Below are positions 23,586 through 36,800 of a DNA stretch of 64,000 bases, in pieces. The notes beneath the pieces were generated by a model, which was given only the letters and a program-made list of their open reading frames with translations, did no database searches and was not told the origin of the DNA. How positions within the stretch are numbered: the stretch's first letter is position 1; each line of letters begins with the position of its first letter. The position numbers and the translations under genes are program-made. Source of the DNA: Ajuga chamaepitys (taxonomy: Eukaryota > Streptophyta > Magnoliopsida > Lamiales > Lamiaceae). Location: positions 24,993,846 to 25,057,845 of the forward strand of contig OY282500.1 of the NCBI GenBank assembly GCA_958295605.1, written 5' to 3'.

Positions 23586-26500
23586 ATCGCGTCAAATAGT
23601 TGTTGCTTGTTGATCCGAGAAGCCGTATTGGGTCACATTGTGCGTACTTAGTGACTTGATAAGACCAATGGATCAAGTTATGGATACTTGTTGATCCGAG
23701 AAGCCAAATTAGGTCAAATGGAGGACTTGTTGATCCGAGAAGTCAACTAGGGTCAAAGACAAGCCTTAATTATTTGAGAAATCGAATCGCGTCAAATAGT
23801 TGTTGCTTGTTGATCCGAGAAGCCGTATTGGGTCACATTGTGCGTACTTGGTGACTTGATAAGACCAACGGATCAAGTTATGGATACTTGTTGATCCGAG
23901 AATTCAAATTAGGTCAAATGCAAGTCTTGTTGATCCGAGAAGTCAATTAGGGTCAAAGACAAGCCTTAATGATTCGAGAAGTCGAATCGAGTCAAATAGT
24001 TTTTGCTTGTTGATCCGAGACGCCGTATTAGGTCACATTGTGCGTACTTGGTGGCTTGATAAGACCAACGGATCAAGTTATGGATACTTGTTGATCCGAG
24101 AAGCCAAATTAGGTCAAATGGAGGACTTGTTGATCCGAGAAGTCAACTAGGGTCAAAGACAAGCCTTAATGATTTCAGAAGTCGAATCGCGTCAAATAAT
24201 TGTTGCTTGTTGATCGGAGAAGCCGTATTGGGTCACATTGTGCGTACTTGGTGACTTGATAAGACCAACGGATCAAGTTATGGAGACTTGTTGATCCGAG
24301 AAGCCAAATTAGGTCAAATGCAAGTCTTGTTGATCCGAGAAGTCAATTAGGGTCAAAGACAAGCCTCAATGATTCGAGAAGTCGAATCGAGTCAAATAGT
24401 TTTTGCTTGTTGATCCGAGAAGCCGTATTGGGTCACATTGTGCGTACTTGGTGACTTGATAAGACCAACGGATCAACTTATGGATACTTGTTGATCCGAG
24501 AAGCCAAATTAGGTCAAATGCAAGTCTTGTTGATCCGAGAAGTCAATTAGGGTCACAGACAAGCCTCAATGATTCGAGAAGTCGAATCGAGTCAAATAGT
24601 TTTTGCTTGTTGATCCGAGAAGCCGTATTGGGTCACATTGTGCGTACTTGGTGACTTGATTAAGAAAATGGATCAAGTTAGGGATACTTGTTTATCCGAG
24701 AAGCCAAATTAGGTCAAATGGAAGACTTGTTGATCCGAGAAGTCAATTAGGGTCAAAGACAAGCCTTAATGATTCGAGAAGTCGAATCGAGTCAAATAGT
24801 TGTTGCTTGTTGATCCGAAAAGCCGTATTGGGTCACATTATGCGTACTTGGTGACTTGATAAGACCAACGGATCAAGTTACGTATACTTGTTGATCCGAG
24901 AAGCCAAATTAGGTCAAATGGAGGACTTAATGATCTGAGAAGTCAACTAGGGTCAAGACAAGCCATAATGATTCGAGAAGTCGAATCGCGTCAAATAGTT
25001 GTTGCTTGTTGATCCGAGAAGCCGTATTGGGTCACATTGTGCGTACTTAGTGACTTGATAAGACCAATGGATCAAGTTATGGATACTTGTTGATCCGAGA
25101 AGCCAAATTAGGCCAAATGGAGGACTTGTTGATCCGAGAAGTCAACTAGGGTCAAAGACAAGCCTTAATGATTCGAGAAGTCGAATCGCGTCAAATAGTT
25201 GTTGCTTGTTGATCCGAGAAGCCGTATTGGGTCACATTGTGCGTACTTGGTGACTTTATAAGGCCAACGGATCAAGTTATGGATACTTGTTGATCCGAGA
25301 AGCCAAATAAGGCCAAATGGAAGACTTGTTGATCCGAGATGTCAATTAGGGTCAAAGACAAGCCTTAATGACTCGAGAAGTCGAATCGAGTCAAATAGTT
25401 GTTGCTTGTGGATCCGAGAAGCCGTATTGGGTCACATTATGCGTACTTGGTGACTTGATAAGACCAACGGATCAAGTTACGTATACTTGTTGATCCGAGA
25501 AGCCAAATTAGGTCAAATGGAGGACTTAATGATCTGAGAAGTCAACTAGGGTCAAGACAAGCCATAATGATTCGAGAAGTCGAATCGCGTCAAATAGTTG
25601 TTGCTTGTTGATCCGAGAAGCCGTATTGGGTCACATTGTGCGTACTTAGTGACTTGATAAGACCAATGGATCAAGTTATGGATACTTGTTGATCCGAGAA
25701 GCCAAATTAGGTCAAATGGAGGACTTGTTGATCCGAGAAGTCAACTAGGGTCAAAGACAAGCCTTAATTATTTGAGAAATCGAATCGCGTCAAATAGTTG
25801 TTGCTTGTTGATCCGAGAAGCCGTATTGGGTCACATTGTGCGTACTTGGTGACTTGATAAGACCAACGGATCAAGTTATGGATACTTGTTGATCCGAGAA
25901 TTCAAATTAGGTCAAATGCAAGTCTTGTTGATCCGAGAAGTCAATTAGGGTCAAAGACAAGCCTTAATGATTCGAGAAGTCGAATCGAGTCAAATAGTTT
26001 TTGCTTGTTGATCCGAGACGCCGTATTAGGTCACATTGTGCGTACTTGGTGGCTTGATAAGACCAACGGATCAAGTTATGGATACTTGTTGATCCGAGAA
26101 GCCAAATTAGGTCAAATGGAGGACTTGTTGATCCGAGAAGTCAACTAGGGTCAAAGACAAGCCTTAATGATTTCAGAAGTCGAATCGCGTCAAATAGTTG
26201 TTGCTTGTTGATCGGAGAAGCCGTATTGGGTCACATTGTGCGTACTTGGTGACTTGATAAGACCAACGGATCAAGTTATGGAGACTTGTTGATCCGAGAA
26301 GCCAAATTAGGTCAAATGCAAGTCTTGTTGATCCGAGAAGTCAATTAGGGTCAAAGACAAGCCTCAATGATTCGAGAAGTCGAATCGAGTCAAATAGTTT
26401 TTGCTTGTTGATCCGAGAAGCCGTATTGGGTCACATTGTGCGTACTTGGTGACTTGATAAGACCAACGGATCAACTTATGGATACTTGTTGATCCGAGAA

Positions 26501-29380
26501 GCCAAATTAGGTCAAATGCAAGTCTTGTTGATCCGAGAAGTCAATTAGGGTCACAGACAAGCCTCAATGATTCGAGAAGTCGAATCGAGTCAAATAGTTT
26601 TTGCTTGTTGATCCGAGAAGCCGTATTGGGTCACATTGTGCGTACTTGGTGACTTGATTAAGAAAATGGATCAAGTTAGGGATACTTGTTTATCCGAGAA
26701 GCCAAATTAGGTCAAATGGAAGACTTGTTGATCCGAGAAGTCAATTAGGGTCAAAGACAAGCCTTAATGATTCGAGAAGTCGAATCGAGTCAAATAGTTG
26801 TTGCTTGTTGATCCGAAAAGCCGTATTGGGTCACATTATGCGTACTTGGTGACTTGATAAGACCAACGGATCAAGTTACGTATACTTGTTGATCCGAGAA
26901 GCCAAATTAGGTCAAATGGAGGACTTAATGATCTGAGAAGTCAACTAGGGTCAAGACAAGCCATAATGATTCGAGAAGTCGAATCGCGTCAAATAGTTGT
27001 TGCTTGTTGATCCGAGAAGCCGTATTGGGTCACATTGTGCGTACTTAGTGACTTGATAAGACCAATGGATCAAGTTATGGATACTTGTTGATCCGAGAAG
27101 CCAAATTAGGCCAAATGGAGGACTTGTTGATCCGAGAAGTCAACTAGGGTCAAAGACAAGCCTTAATGATTCGAGAAGTCGAATCGCGTCAAATAGTTGT
27201 TGCTTGTTGATCCGAGAAGCCGTATTGGGTCACATTGTGCGTACTTGGTGACTTTATAAGGCCAACGGATCAAGTTATGGATACTTGTTGATCCGAGAAG
27301 CCAAATAAGGCCAAATGGAAGACTTGTTGATCCGAGATGTCAATTAGGGTCAAAGACAAGCCTTAATGACTCGAGAAGTCGAATCGAGTCAAATAGTTGT
27401 TGCTTGTGGATCCGAGAAGCCGTATTGGGTCACATTATGCGTACTTGGTGACTTGATAAGACCAACGGATCAAGTTACGTATACTTGTTGATCCGAGAAG
27501 CCAAATTAGGTCAAATGGAGGACTTAATGATCTGAGAAGTCAACTAGGGTCAAGACAAGCCATAATGATTCGAGAAGTCGAATCGCGTCAAATAGTTGTT
27601 GCTTGTTGATCCGAGAAGCCGTATTGGGTCACATTGTGCGTACTTAGTGACTTGATAAGACCAATGGATCAAGTTATGGATACTTGTTGATCCGAGAAGC
27701 CAAATTAGGTCAAATGGAGGACTTGTTGATCCGAGAAGTCAACTAGGGTCAAAGACAAGCCTTAATTATTTGAGAAATCGAATCGCGTCAAATAGTTGTT
27801 GCTTGTTGATCCGAGAAGCCGTATTGGGTCACATTGTGCGTACTTGGTGACTTGATAAGACCAACGGATCAAGTTATGGATACTTGTTGATCCGAGAATT
27901 CAAATTAGGTCAAATGCAAGTCTTGTTGATCCGAGAAGTCAATTAGGGTCAAAGACAAGCCTTAATGATTCGAGAAGTCGAATCGAGTCAAATAGTTTTT
28001 GCTTGTTGATCCGAGACGCCGTATTAGGTCACATTGTGCGTACTTGGTGGCTTGATAAGACCAACGGATCAAGTTATGGATACTTGTTGATCCGAGAAGC
28101 CAAATTAGGTCAAATGGAGGACTTGTTGATCCGAGAAGTCAACTAGGGTCAAAGACAAGCCTTAATGATTTCAGAAGTCGAATCGCGTCAAATAGTTGTT
28201 GCTTGTTGATCGGAGAAGCCGTATTGGGTCACATTGTGCGTACTTGGTGACTTGATAAGACCAACGGATCAAGTTATGGAGACTTGTTGATCCGAGAAGC
28301 CAAATTAGGTCAAATGCAAGTCTTGTTGATCCGAGAAGTCAATTAGGGTCAAAGACAAGCCTCAATGATTCGAGAAGTCGAATCGAGTCAAATAGTTTTT
28401 GCTTGTTGATCCGAGAAGCCGTATTGGGTCACATTGTGCGTACTTGGTGACTTGATAAGACCAACGGATCAACTTATGGATACTTGTTGATCCGAGAAGC
28501 CAAATTAGGTCAAATGCAAGTCTTGTTGATCCGAGAAGTCAATTAGGGTCACAGACAAGCCTCAATGATTCGAGAAGTCGAATCGAGTCAAATAGTTTTT
28601 GCTTGTTGATCCGAGAAGCCGTATTGGGTCACATTGTGCGTACTTGGTGACTTGATTAAGAAAATGGATCAAGTTAGGGATACTTGTTTATCCGAGAAGC
28701 CAAATTAGGTCAAATGGAAGACTTGTTGATCCGAGAAGTCAATTAGGGTCAAAGACAAGCCTTAATGATTCGAGAAGTCGAATCGAGTCAAATAGTTGTT
28801 GCTTGTTGATCCGAAAAGCCGTATTGGGTCACATTATGCGTACTTGGTGACTTGATAAGACCAACGGATCAAGTTACGTATACTTGTTGATCCGAGAAGC
28901 CAAATTAGGTCAAATGGAGGACTTAATGATCTGAGAAGTCAACTAGGGTCAAGACAAGCCATAATGATTCGAGAAGTCGAATCGCGTCAAATAGTTGTTG
29001 CTTGTTGATCCGAGAAGCCGTATTGGGTCACATTGTGCGTACTTAGTGACTTGATAAGACCAATGGATCAAGTTATGGATACTTGTTGATCCGAGAAGCC
29101 AAATTAGGCCAAATGGAGGACTTGTTGATCCGAGAAGTCAACTAGGGTCAAAGACAAGCCTTAATGATTCGAGAAGTCGAATCGCGTCAAATAGTTGTTG
29201 CTTGTTGATCCGAGAAGCCGTATTGGGTCACATTGTGCGTACTTGGTGACTTTATAAGGCCAACGGATCAAGTTATGGATACTTGTTGATCCGAGAAGCC
29301 AAATAAGGCCAAATGGAAGACTTGTTGATCCGAGATGTCAATTAGGGTCAAAGACAAGCCTTAATGACTCGAGAAGTCGA
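23586..29380 (+). repeat. 10-monomer HOR (1,998 bp), nearly three copies
   Basis: Copies are 23586-25583, 25584-27581 and 27582-29380 (nine of ten units). Order: h20-h21-h22-h23-h24-h25-h26-h27-h10-M6. The CTTAATGATCTG mark lies at 23527, 24926, 25525, 26924, 27523 and 28922, so spacings alternate 1,399 and 599 bp. GAATTC in h21 recurs at 23900, 25898 and 27896. In the third copy h10 is followed by h11 (29381) instead of M6, returning to the cycle order. The jumps h27 to h10 and h10 to M6 each fall in register. Confidence 0.88.
24786..24984 (+). repeat. h26: chimeric M5/M6 monomer (199 bp)
   Basis: The unit starts as M5 (CTTGTTGATCCGAAAAGCCG) and continues as M6 from CATTATGCG onward, with AGTTACGTAT, CTTAATGATCTG and the one-base deletion. 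The switch lies within about 20 identical bases between 24819 and 24840. It removes exactly one monomer from an M5-M6 pair such as 19150-19548. The same chimera is at 26784, 28782, 32379 and 37660, so it arose once and spread. Confidence 0.85.
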
Positions 29381-32300
29381 ATCGAGTCAAATAGTTGTTG
29401 CTTGTTGATCCGAGAAGTCGTATTGGGTCACATTGTGCGTACTTGGTGACTTGATAACACCAACGGATCAAGTTATGGATACTTGTTGATCCGAGAAGCC
29501 AAATTAGGTCAAATGCAAGTATTGTTGATCCGAGAAGTCAATTAGGGTCAAAGACAAGCCTTAATGATTCGAGAAGTCGAATCGAGTCAAATAGTTGTTG
29601 CTTGTTGATCCGAAAAGCCGTATTGGGTCACATTGTGCGTACTTGGTGACTTGATAAAGAAAATGGATCGAGTTAGGGATATTTGTTTATCCGAGAAGCC
29701 AAATTAGGTCAGATGGAAGACTTGTTGATCCGAGAAGTCAATTAGGGTCAAAGACAAGCCTTAATGATTCGAAAAGTCGAATCGAGTCAAATAGTTGTTG
29801 CTTGTGGATCCGAGAAGCCGTATTGGGTCACATTATGCGTACTTGGTGACTTGATAAGACCAACGGATCAAGTTACGTATACTTGTTGATCCGAGAAGCC
29901 AAATTAGGTCAAATGGAGGACTTAATGATCTGAGAAGTCAACTAGGGTCAAGACAAGCCATAATGATTCGAGAAGTCGAATCGCATCAAATAGTTGTTGC
30001 TTGTTGATCCGAGAAGCCGTATTGGGTCACATTGTGCGTACTTAGTGACTTGATAAGACCAATGGATCAAGTTATGGATACTTGTTGATCCGAGAAGCCA
30101 AATTAGGCCAAATGGAGGACTTGTTGATCCGAGAAGTCAACTAGGGTCAAAGACAAGCCTTAATGATTTGAGAAGTCGAATCGCGTCAAATAGTTGTTGC
30201 TTGTTGATCCGAGAAGCCGTATTGGGTCACATTGTGCGTACTTGGTGACTTGATAAGACCAACGGATCAAGTTATGGATACTTGTTGATCCGAGAAGCCA
30301 AATTAGGTCAAATGCAAGTCTTGTTGATCCGAGAAGTCAATTAGGGTCAAAGACAAGCCTTAATGATTCGAGAAGTCGAATCGAGTCAAATAGTTTTTGC
30401 TTGTTGATCCGAGAAGCCGTATTGGGTCACATTGTGCGTACTTGGTGACTTTATAAGACCAACGGATCAAGTTATGGATACTTGTTGATCCGAGAAGCCA
30501 AATAAGGCCAAATGGAAGACTTGTTGATCCGAGATGTCAATTAGGGTCAAAGACAAGCCTTAATGACTCGAGAAGTCGAATCGAGTCAAATAGTTGTTGC
30601 TTGTTGATCCGAGAAGTCGTATTGGGTCACATTGTGCGTACTTGGTGACTTTATAAGACCAACGGATCAAGTTATGGATACTTGTTGATCCGAGAAGCCA
30701 AATTAGGTCAAAGGCAAGTCTTGTTGATCCGAGAAGTCAATTAGGGTCAAAGACAAGCCTTAATGATTCGAGAAGTCGAATCGAGTCAAATAGTTGTTGC
30801 TTGTTGATCCGAAAAGCCGTATTGGGTCACATTGTGCGTACTTGGTGACTTGATAAAGAAAATGGATCGAGTTAGGGATATTTGTTTATCCGAGAAGCCA
30901 AATTAGGTCAGATGGAAGACTTGTTGATCCGAGAAGTCAATTAGGGTCAAAGACAAGCCTTAATGATTCGAAAAGTCGAATCGAGTCAAATAGTTGTTGC
31001 TTGTGGATCCGAGAAGCCGTATTGGGTCACATTATGCGTACTTGGTGACTTGATAAGACCAACGGATCAAGTTACGTATACTTGTTGATCCGAGAAGCCA
31101 AATTAGGTCAAATGGAGGACTTAATGATCTGAGAAGTCAACTAGGGTCAAGACAAGCCATAATGATTCGAGAAGTCGAATCGCGTCAAATAGTTGTTGCT
31201 TGTTGATCCGAGAAGCCGTATTGGGTCACATTGTGCGTACTTAGTGACTTGATAAGACCAATGGATCAAGTTATGGATACTTGTTGATCCGAGAAGCCAA
31301 ATTAGGTCAAATGGAGGACTTGTTGATCCGAGAAGTCAACTAGGGTCAAAGACAAGCCTTAATTATTTGAGAAATCGAATCGCGTCAAATAGTTGTTGCT
31401 TGTTGATCCGAGAAGCCGTATTGGGTCACATTGTGCGTACTTGGTGACTTGATAAGACCAACGGATCAAGTTATGGATACTTGTTGATCCGAGAATTCAA
31501 ATTAGGTCAAATGCAAGTCTTGTTGATCCGAGAAGTCAATTAGGGTCAAAGACAAGCCTTAATGATTCGAGAAGTCGAATCGAGTCAAATAGTTTTTGCT
31601 TGTTGATCCGAGACGCCGTATTAGGTCACATTGTGCGTACTTGGTGGCTTGATAAGACCAACGGATCAAGTTATGGATACTTGTTGATCCGAGAAGCCAA
31701 ATTAGGTCAAATGGAGGACTTGTTGATCCGAGAAGTCAACTAGGGTCAAAGACAAGCCTTAATGATTTCAGAAGTCGAATCGCGTCAAATAGTTGTTGCT
31801 TGTTGATCGGAGAAGCCGTATTGGGTCACATTGTGCGTACTTGGTGACTTGATAAGACCAACGGATCAAGTTATGGAGACTTGTTGATCCGAGAAGCCAA
31901 ATTAGGTCAAATGCAAGTCTTGTTGATCCGAGAAGTCAATTAGGGTCAAAGACAAGCCTCAATGATTCGAGAAGTCGAATCGAGTCAAATAGTTTTTGCT
32001 TGTTGATCCGAGAAGCCGTATTGGGTCACATTGTGCGTACTTGGTGACTTGATAAGACCAACGGATCAACTTATGGATACTTGTTGATCCGAGAAGCCAA
32101 ATTAGGTCAAATGCAAGTCTTGTTGATCCGAGAAGTCAATTAGGGTCACAGACAAGCCTCAATGATTCGAGAAGTCGAATCGAGTCAAATAGTTTTTGCT
32201 TGTTGATCCGAGAAGCCGTATTGGGTCACATTGTGCGTACTTGGTGACTTGATTAAGAAAATGGATCAAGTTAGGGATACTTGTTTATCCGAGAAGCCAA

Positions 32301-33177
32301 ATTAGGTCAAATGGAAGACTTGTTGATCCGAGAAGTCAATTAGGGTCAAAGACAAGCCTTAATGATTCGAGAAGTCGAATCGAGTCAAATAGTTGTTGCT
32401 TGTTGATCCGAAAAGCCGTATTGGGTCACATTATGCGTACTTGGTGACTTGATAAGACCAACGGATCAAGTTACGTATACTTGTTGATCCGAGAAGCCAA
32501 ATTAGGTCAAATGGAGGACTTAATGATCTGAGAAGTCAACTAGGGTCAAGACAAGCCATAATGATTCGAGAAGTCGAATCGCGTCAAATAGTTGTTGCTT
32601 GTTGATCCGAGAAGCCGTATTGGGTCACATTGTGCGTACTTAGTGACTTGATAAGACCAATGGATCAAGTTATGGATACTTGTTGATCCGAGAAGCCAAA
32701 TTAGGCCAAATGGAGGACTTGTTGATCCGAGAAGTCAACTAGGGTCAAAGACAAGCCTTAATGATTTGAGAAGTCGAATCAAGTCAAATAGTCGTTGCTT
32801 GTTGATCCGAGAAGTCGTATTGGGTCACATTGTGCGTACTTGGTGACTTGATAAGATCAACGGATCAAGTTATGGATACTTGTTGATCCGAGAAGCCAAA
32901 TTAGATCAAATGCAAGTCTTGTTGATCCGAGAAGTCAATTAGGGTCAAAGACAAGCCTTAATGATTCGAGAAGTCGAATCGAGTCAAATAGTTGTTGCTT
33001 GTTGATCCGAAAAGCCGTATTGGGTCACATTGTGCGTACTTGGTGACTTGATAAAGAAAATGGATCGAGTTAGAGATATTTGTTTATCCGAGAAGCCAAA
33101 TTAGGTCAAATGGAAGACTTGTTGATCCGAGAAGTCAATTAGGGTCAAAGACAAGCCTTAATGATTCGAAAAGTCGA

Positions 33178-33342
33178 ATCGAGTCAAATAGTTGTTGCTT
33201 GTGGATCCGAGAAGCCGTATTGGGTCACATTATGCGTACTTGGTGACTTGATAAGACCAACGGATCAAGTTACGTATAAGGACTTACTGATCCGAGAAGT
33301 CAACTAGGGTCAAAGACAAGCCATAATGATTCGAGAAGTCGA
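33178..33342 (+). repeat. 165-bp h3 monomer with 35-bp internal deletion
   Basis: The unit reads GTTACGTATAAGGACTTACTG. The intact h3 has most of subrepeat C between GTTACGTATA and AGGACTTACTG. The missing 35 bp is shorter than a subrepeat, and the join does not lie in the shared core, so this was not a simple subrepeat exchange. Confidence 0.88.
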
Positions 33343-33742
33343 ATCGCGTCAAATAGTTGTTGCTTGTTGATCCGAGAAGCCGTATTGGGTCACATTGTGC
33401 GTACTTAGTGACTTGATAAGACCAATGGATCAAGTTATGGATACTTGTTGATCTGAGACGCCAAATTAGGCCAAATGGAAGACTTGTTGATCCGAGAAGT
33501 CAATTAGGGTCAAAGACAAGCCTTAATGATTCGTGAAGTCGAATCGAGTCAAATAGTTGTTGCTTGTTGATCCGAGACGCCGTATTAGGTCACATTGTGC
33601 GTACTTGGTGACTTGATATGACCAACGGATCAAGTTATGGATACTTGTTGATCCGAGAAGCCAAATTAGGACAAATGGAGGACTTGTTGATCCGAGAAGT
33701 CAACTAGGGTCAAAGACAAGCCTTAATGATTTCAGAAGTCGA

Positions 33743-33861
33743 ATCGCGTCAAATAGTTGTTGCTTGTTGATCCGAGAAGCCAAATTAGGTCAAATGCAAG
33801 TCTTGTAGATCCGAGAAGTCAATTAGGGTCAAAGACAAGCCTTAATGATTCGAGAAGTCGA
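33743..33861 (+). repeat. 119-bp h6 monomer: two subrepeats (A and B) lost
   Basis: The sequence passes from TTGTTGCTTGTTGATCCGAG directly into AAGCCAAATTAGGTCAAATG. A and B (41 + 40 = 81 bp) are missing relative to 20788-20987. The break lies in the GATCCGAGAAGCC core shared by A and C. TGTAGATCC in subrepeat D confirms the class. Confidence 0.88.
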
Positions 33862-36800
33862 ATCGAGTCAAATAGTTTTTGCTTGTTGATCCGAGAAGCC
33901 GTATTGGGTCACATTGTGCGTACTTGGTGACTTGATAAGACCAACGGATCAAGTTATGGATACTTGTTGATCCGAGAAGCCAAATTAGGTCAAATGCAAG
34001 TCTTGTTGATCCGAGAAGTCAATTTGGGTCAAAGACAAGCCTCAATGATTCGAGAAGTCGAATCGAGTCAAATAGTTTTTGCTTGTTGATCCGAGAAGCC
34101 GTATTGGGTCACATTGTGCGTACTTGGTGACTTGATTAAGAAAATGGATCAAGTTAGGGATACTTGTTTATCCGAGAAGCCAAATTAGGTCAAATGGAAG
34201 ACTTGTTGATCCGAGAAGTCAATTAGGGTCAAAGACAAGCCTTAATGATTCGAAAATTCGAATCGAGTCAAATAGTTGTTGCTTGTGGATCCGAGAAGCC
34301 GTATTGGGTCACATTATGCGTACTTGGTGACTTGATAAGACCAACGGATCAAGTTACGGATACTTGTTGATCCGAGAAGCCAAATTAGGTCAAATGGAGG
34401 ACTTGTTGATCCGAGAAGTCAACTAGGGTCAAAGACAAGCCTTAATGATTCGAGAAGTCGAATCGCGTCAAATAGTTGTTGCTTGTTGATCCGAGAAGCC
34501 GTATTGGGTCACATTGTGCGTACTTGGTGACTTTATAAGGCCAACGGATCAAGTTATGGATACTTGTTGATCCGAGAAGCCAAATAAGGCCAAATGGAAG
34601 ACTTGTTGATCCGAGATGTCAATTAGGGTCAAAGACAAGCCTTAATGACTCGAGAAGTCGAATCGAGTCAAATAGTTGTTGCTTGTTGATCCGAGAAGTC
34701 GTATTGGGTCACATTGTGCGTACTTGGTGACTTGATAACACCAACGGATCAAGTTATGGATACTTGTTGATCCGAGAAGCCAAATTAGGTCAAATGCAAG
34801 TATTGTTGATCCGAGAAGTCAATTAGGGTCAAAGACAAGCCTTAATGATTCGAGAAGTCGAATCGAGTCAAATAGTTGTTGCTTGTTGATCCGAAAAGCC
34901 GTATTGGGTCACATTGTGCGTACTTGGTGACTTGATAAAGAAAATGGATCGAGTTAGGGATATTTGTTTATCCGAGAAGCCAAATTAGGTCAGATGGAAG
35001 ACTTGTTGATCCGAGAAGTCAATTAGGGTCAAAGACAAGCCTTAATGATTCGAAAAGTCGAATCGAGTCAAATAGTTGTTGCTTGTGGATCCGAGAAGCC
35101 GTATTGGGTCACATTATGCGTACTTGGTGACTTGATAAGACCAACGGATCAAGTTACGTATACTTGTTGATCCGAGAAGCCAAATTAGGTCAAATGGAGG
35201 ACTTAATGATCTGAGAAGTCAACTAGGGTCAAGACAAGCCATAATGATTCGAGAAGTCGAATCGCATCAAATAGTTGTTGCTTGTTGATCCGAGAAGCCG
35301 TATTGGGTCACATTGTGCGTACTTAGTGACTTGATAAGACCAATGGATCAAGTTATGGATACTTGTTGATCCGAGAAGCCAAATTAGGCCAAATGGAGGA
35401 CTTGTTGATCCGAGAAGTCAACTAGGGTCAAAGACAAGCCTTAATGATTTGAGAAGTCGAATCGCGTCAAATAGTTGTTGCTTGTTGATCCGAGAAGCCG
35501 TATTGGGTCACATTGTGCGTACTTGGTGACTTGATAAGACCAACGGATCAAGTTATGGATACTTGTTGATCCGAGAAGCCAAATTAGGTCAAATGCAAGT
35601 CTTGTTGATCCGAGAAGTCAATTAGGGTCAAAGACAAGCCTTAATGATTCGAGAAGTCGAATCGAGTCAAATAGTTTTTGCTTGTTGATCCGAGAAGCCG
35701 TATTGGGTCACATTGTGCGTACTTGGTGACTTTATAAGACCAACGGATCAAGTTATGGATACTTGTTGATCCGAGAAGCCAAATAAGGCCAAATGGAAGA
35801 CTTGTTGATCCGAGATGTCAATTAGGGTCAAAGACAAGCCTTAATGACTCGAGAAGTCGAATCGAGTCAAATAGTTGTTGCTTGTTGATCCGAGAAGTCG
35901 TATTGGGTCACATTGTGCGTACTTGGTGACTTTATAAGACCAACGGATCAAGTTATGGATACTTGTTGATCCGAGAAGCCAAATTAGGTCAAAGGCAAGT
36001 CTTGTTGATCCGAGAAGTCAATTAGGGTCAAAGACAAGCCTTAATGATTCGAGAAGTCGAATCGAGTCAAATAGTTGTTGCTTGTTGATCCGAAAAGCCG
36101 TATTGGGTCACATTGTGCGTACTTGGTGACTTGATAAAGAAAATGGATCGAGTTAGGGATATTTGTTTATCCGAGAAGCCAAATTAGGTCAGATGGAAGA
36201 CTTGTTGATCCGAGAAGTCAATTAGGGTCAAAGACAAGCCTTAATGATTCGAAAAGTCGAATCGAGTCAAATAGTTGTTGCTTGTGGATCCGAGAAGCCG
36301 TATTGGGTCACATTATGCGTACTTGGTGACTTGATAAGACCAACGGATCAAGTTACGTATACTTGTTGATCCGAGAAGCCAAATTAGGTCAAATGGAGGA
36401 CTTAATGATCTGAGAAGTCAACTAGGGTCAAGACAAGCCATAATGATTCGAGAAGTCGAATCGCGTCAAATAGTTGTTGCTTGTTGATCCGAGAAGCCGT
36501 ATTGGGTCACATTGTGCGTACTTAGTGACTTGATAAGACCAATGGATCAAGTTATGGATACTTGTTGATCCGAGAAGCCAAATTAGGTCAAATGGAGGAC
36601 TTGTTGATCCGAGAAGTCAACTAGGGTCAAAGACAAGCCTTAATTATTTGAGAAATCGAATCGCGTCAAATAGTTGTTGCTTGTTGATCCGAGAAGCCGT
36701 ATTGGGTCACATTGTGCGTACTTGGTGACTTGATAAGACCAACGGATCAAGTTATGGATACTTGTTGATCCGAGAATTCAAATTAGGTCAAATGCAAGTC

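Larger units (their letters stand above)
19749..25184 (+). repeat. 27-monomer HOR, fullest copy (5,436 bp), reference for h1-h27
   Basis: Starts: h1 19749, h2 19949, h3 20149, h4 20349, h5 20549, h6 20788, h7 20988, h8 21188, h9 21388, h10 21588, h11 21788, h12 21988, h13 22188, h14 22387, h15 22587, h16 22787, h17 22987, h18 23187, h19 23387, h20 23586, h21 23786, h22 23986, h23 24186, h24 24386, h25 24586, h26 24786, h27 24985. The later 5,281-bp copies are 155 bp shorter, which equals 35 (deletion in h3) plus 81 (deletion in h6) plus 39 (extra subrepeat in h5 here). Confidence 0.85.
29181..34461 (+). repeat. 27-monomer HOR, 5,281-bp copy 1
   Basis: The unit runs h10 (29181), h11 (29381), then h12-h27, h1 (32778), h2, h3 (33178), h4, h5, h6 (33743), h7, h8 and h9 (34262). 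Three 199-bp M6-type units, one 35-bp and one 81-bp deletion give 27 x 200 - 119 = 5,281 bp, which matches the observed offset. The copy shares TTGATATGACC in h5 and TTAGAGATAT in h2 with copy 2. Confidence 0.9.
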
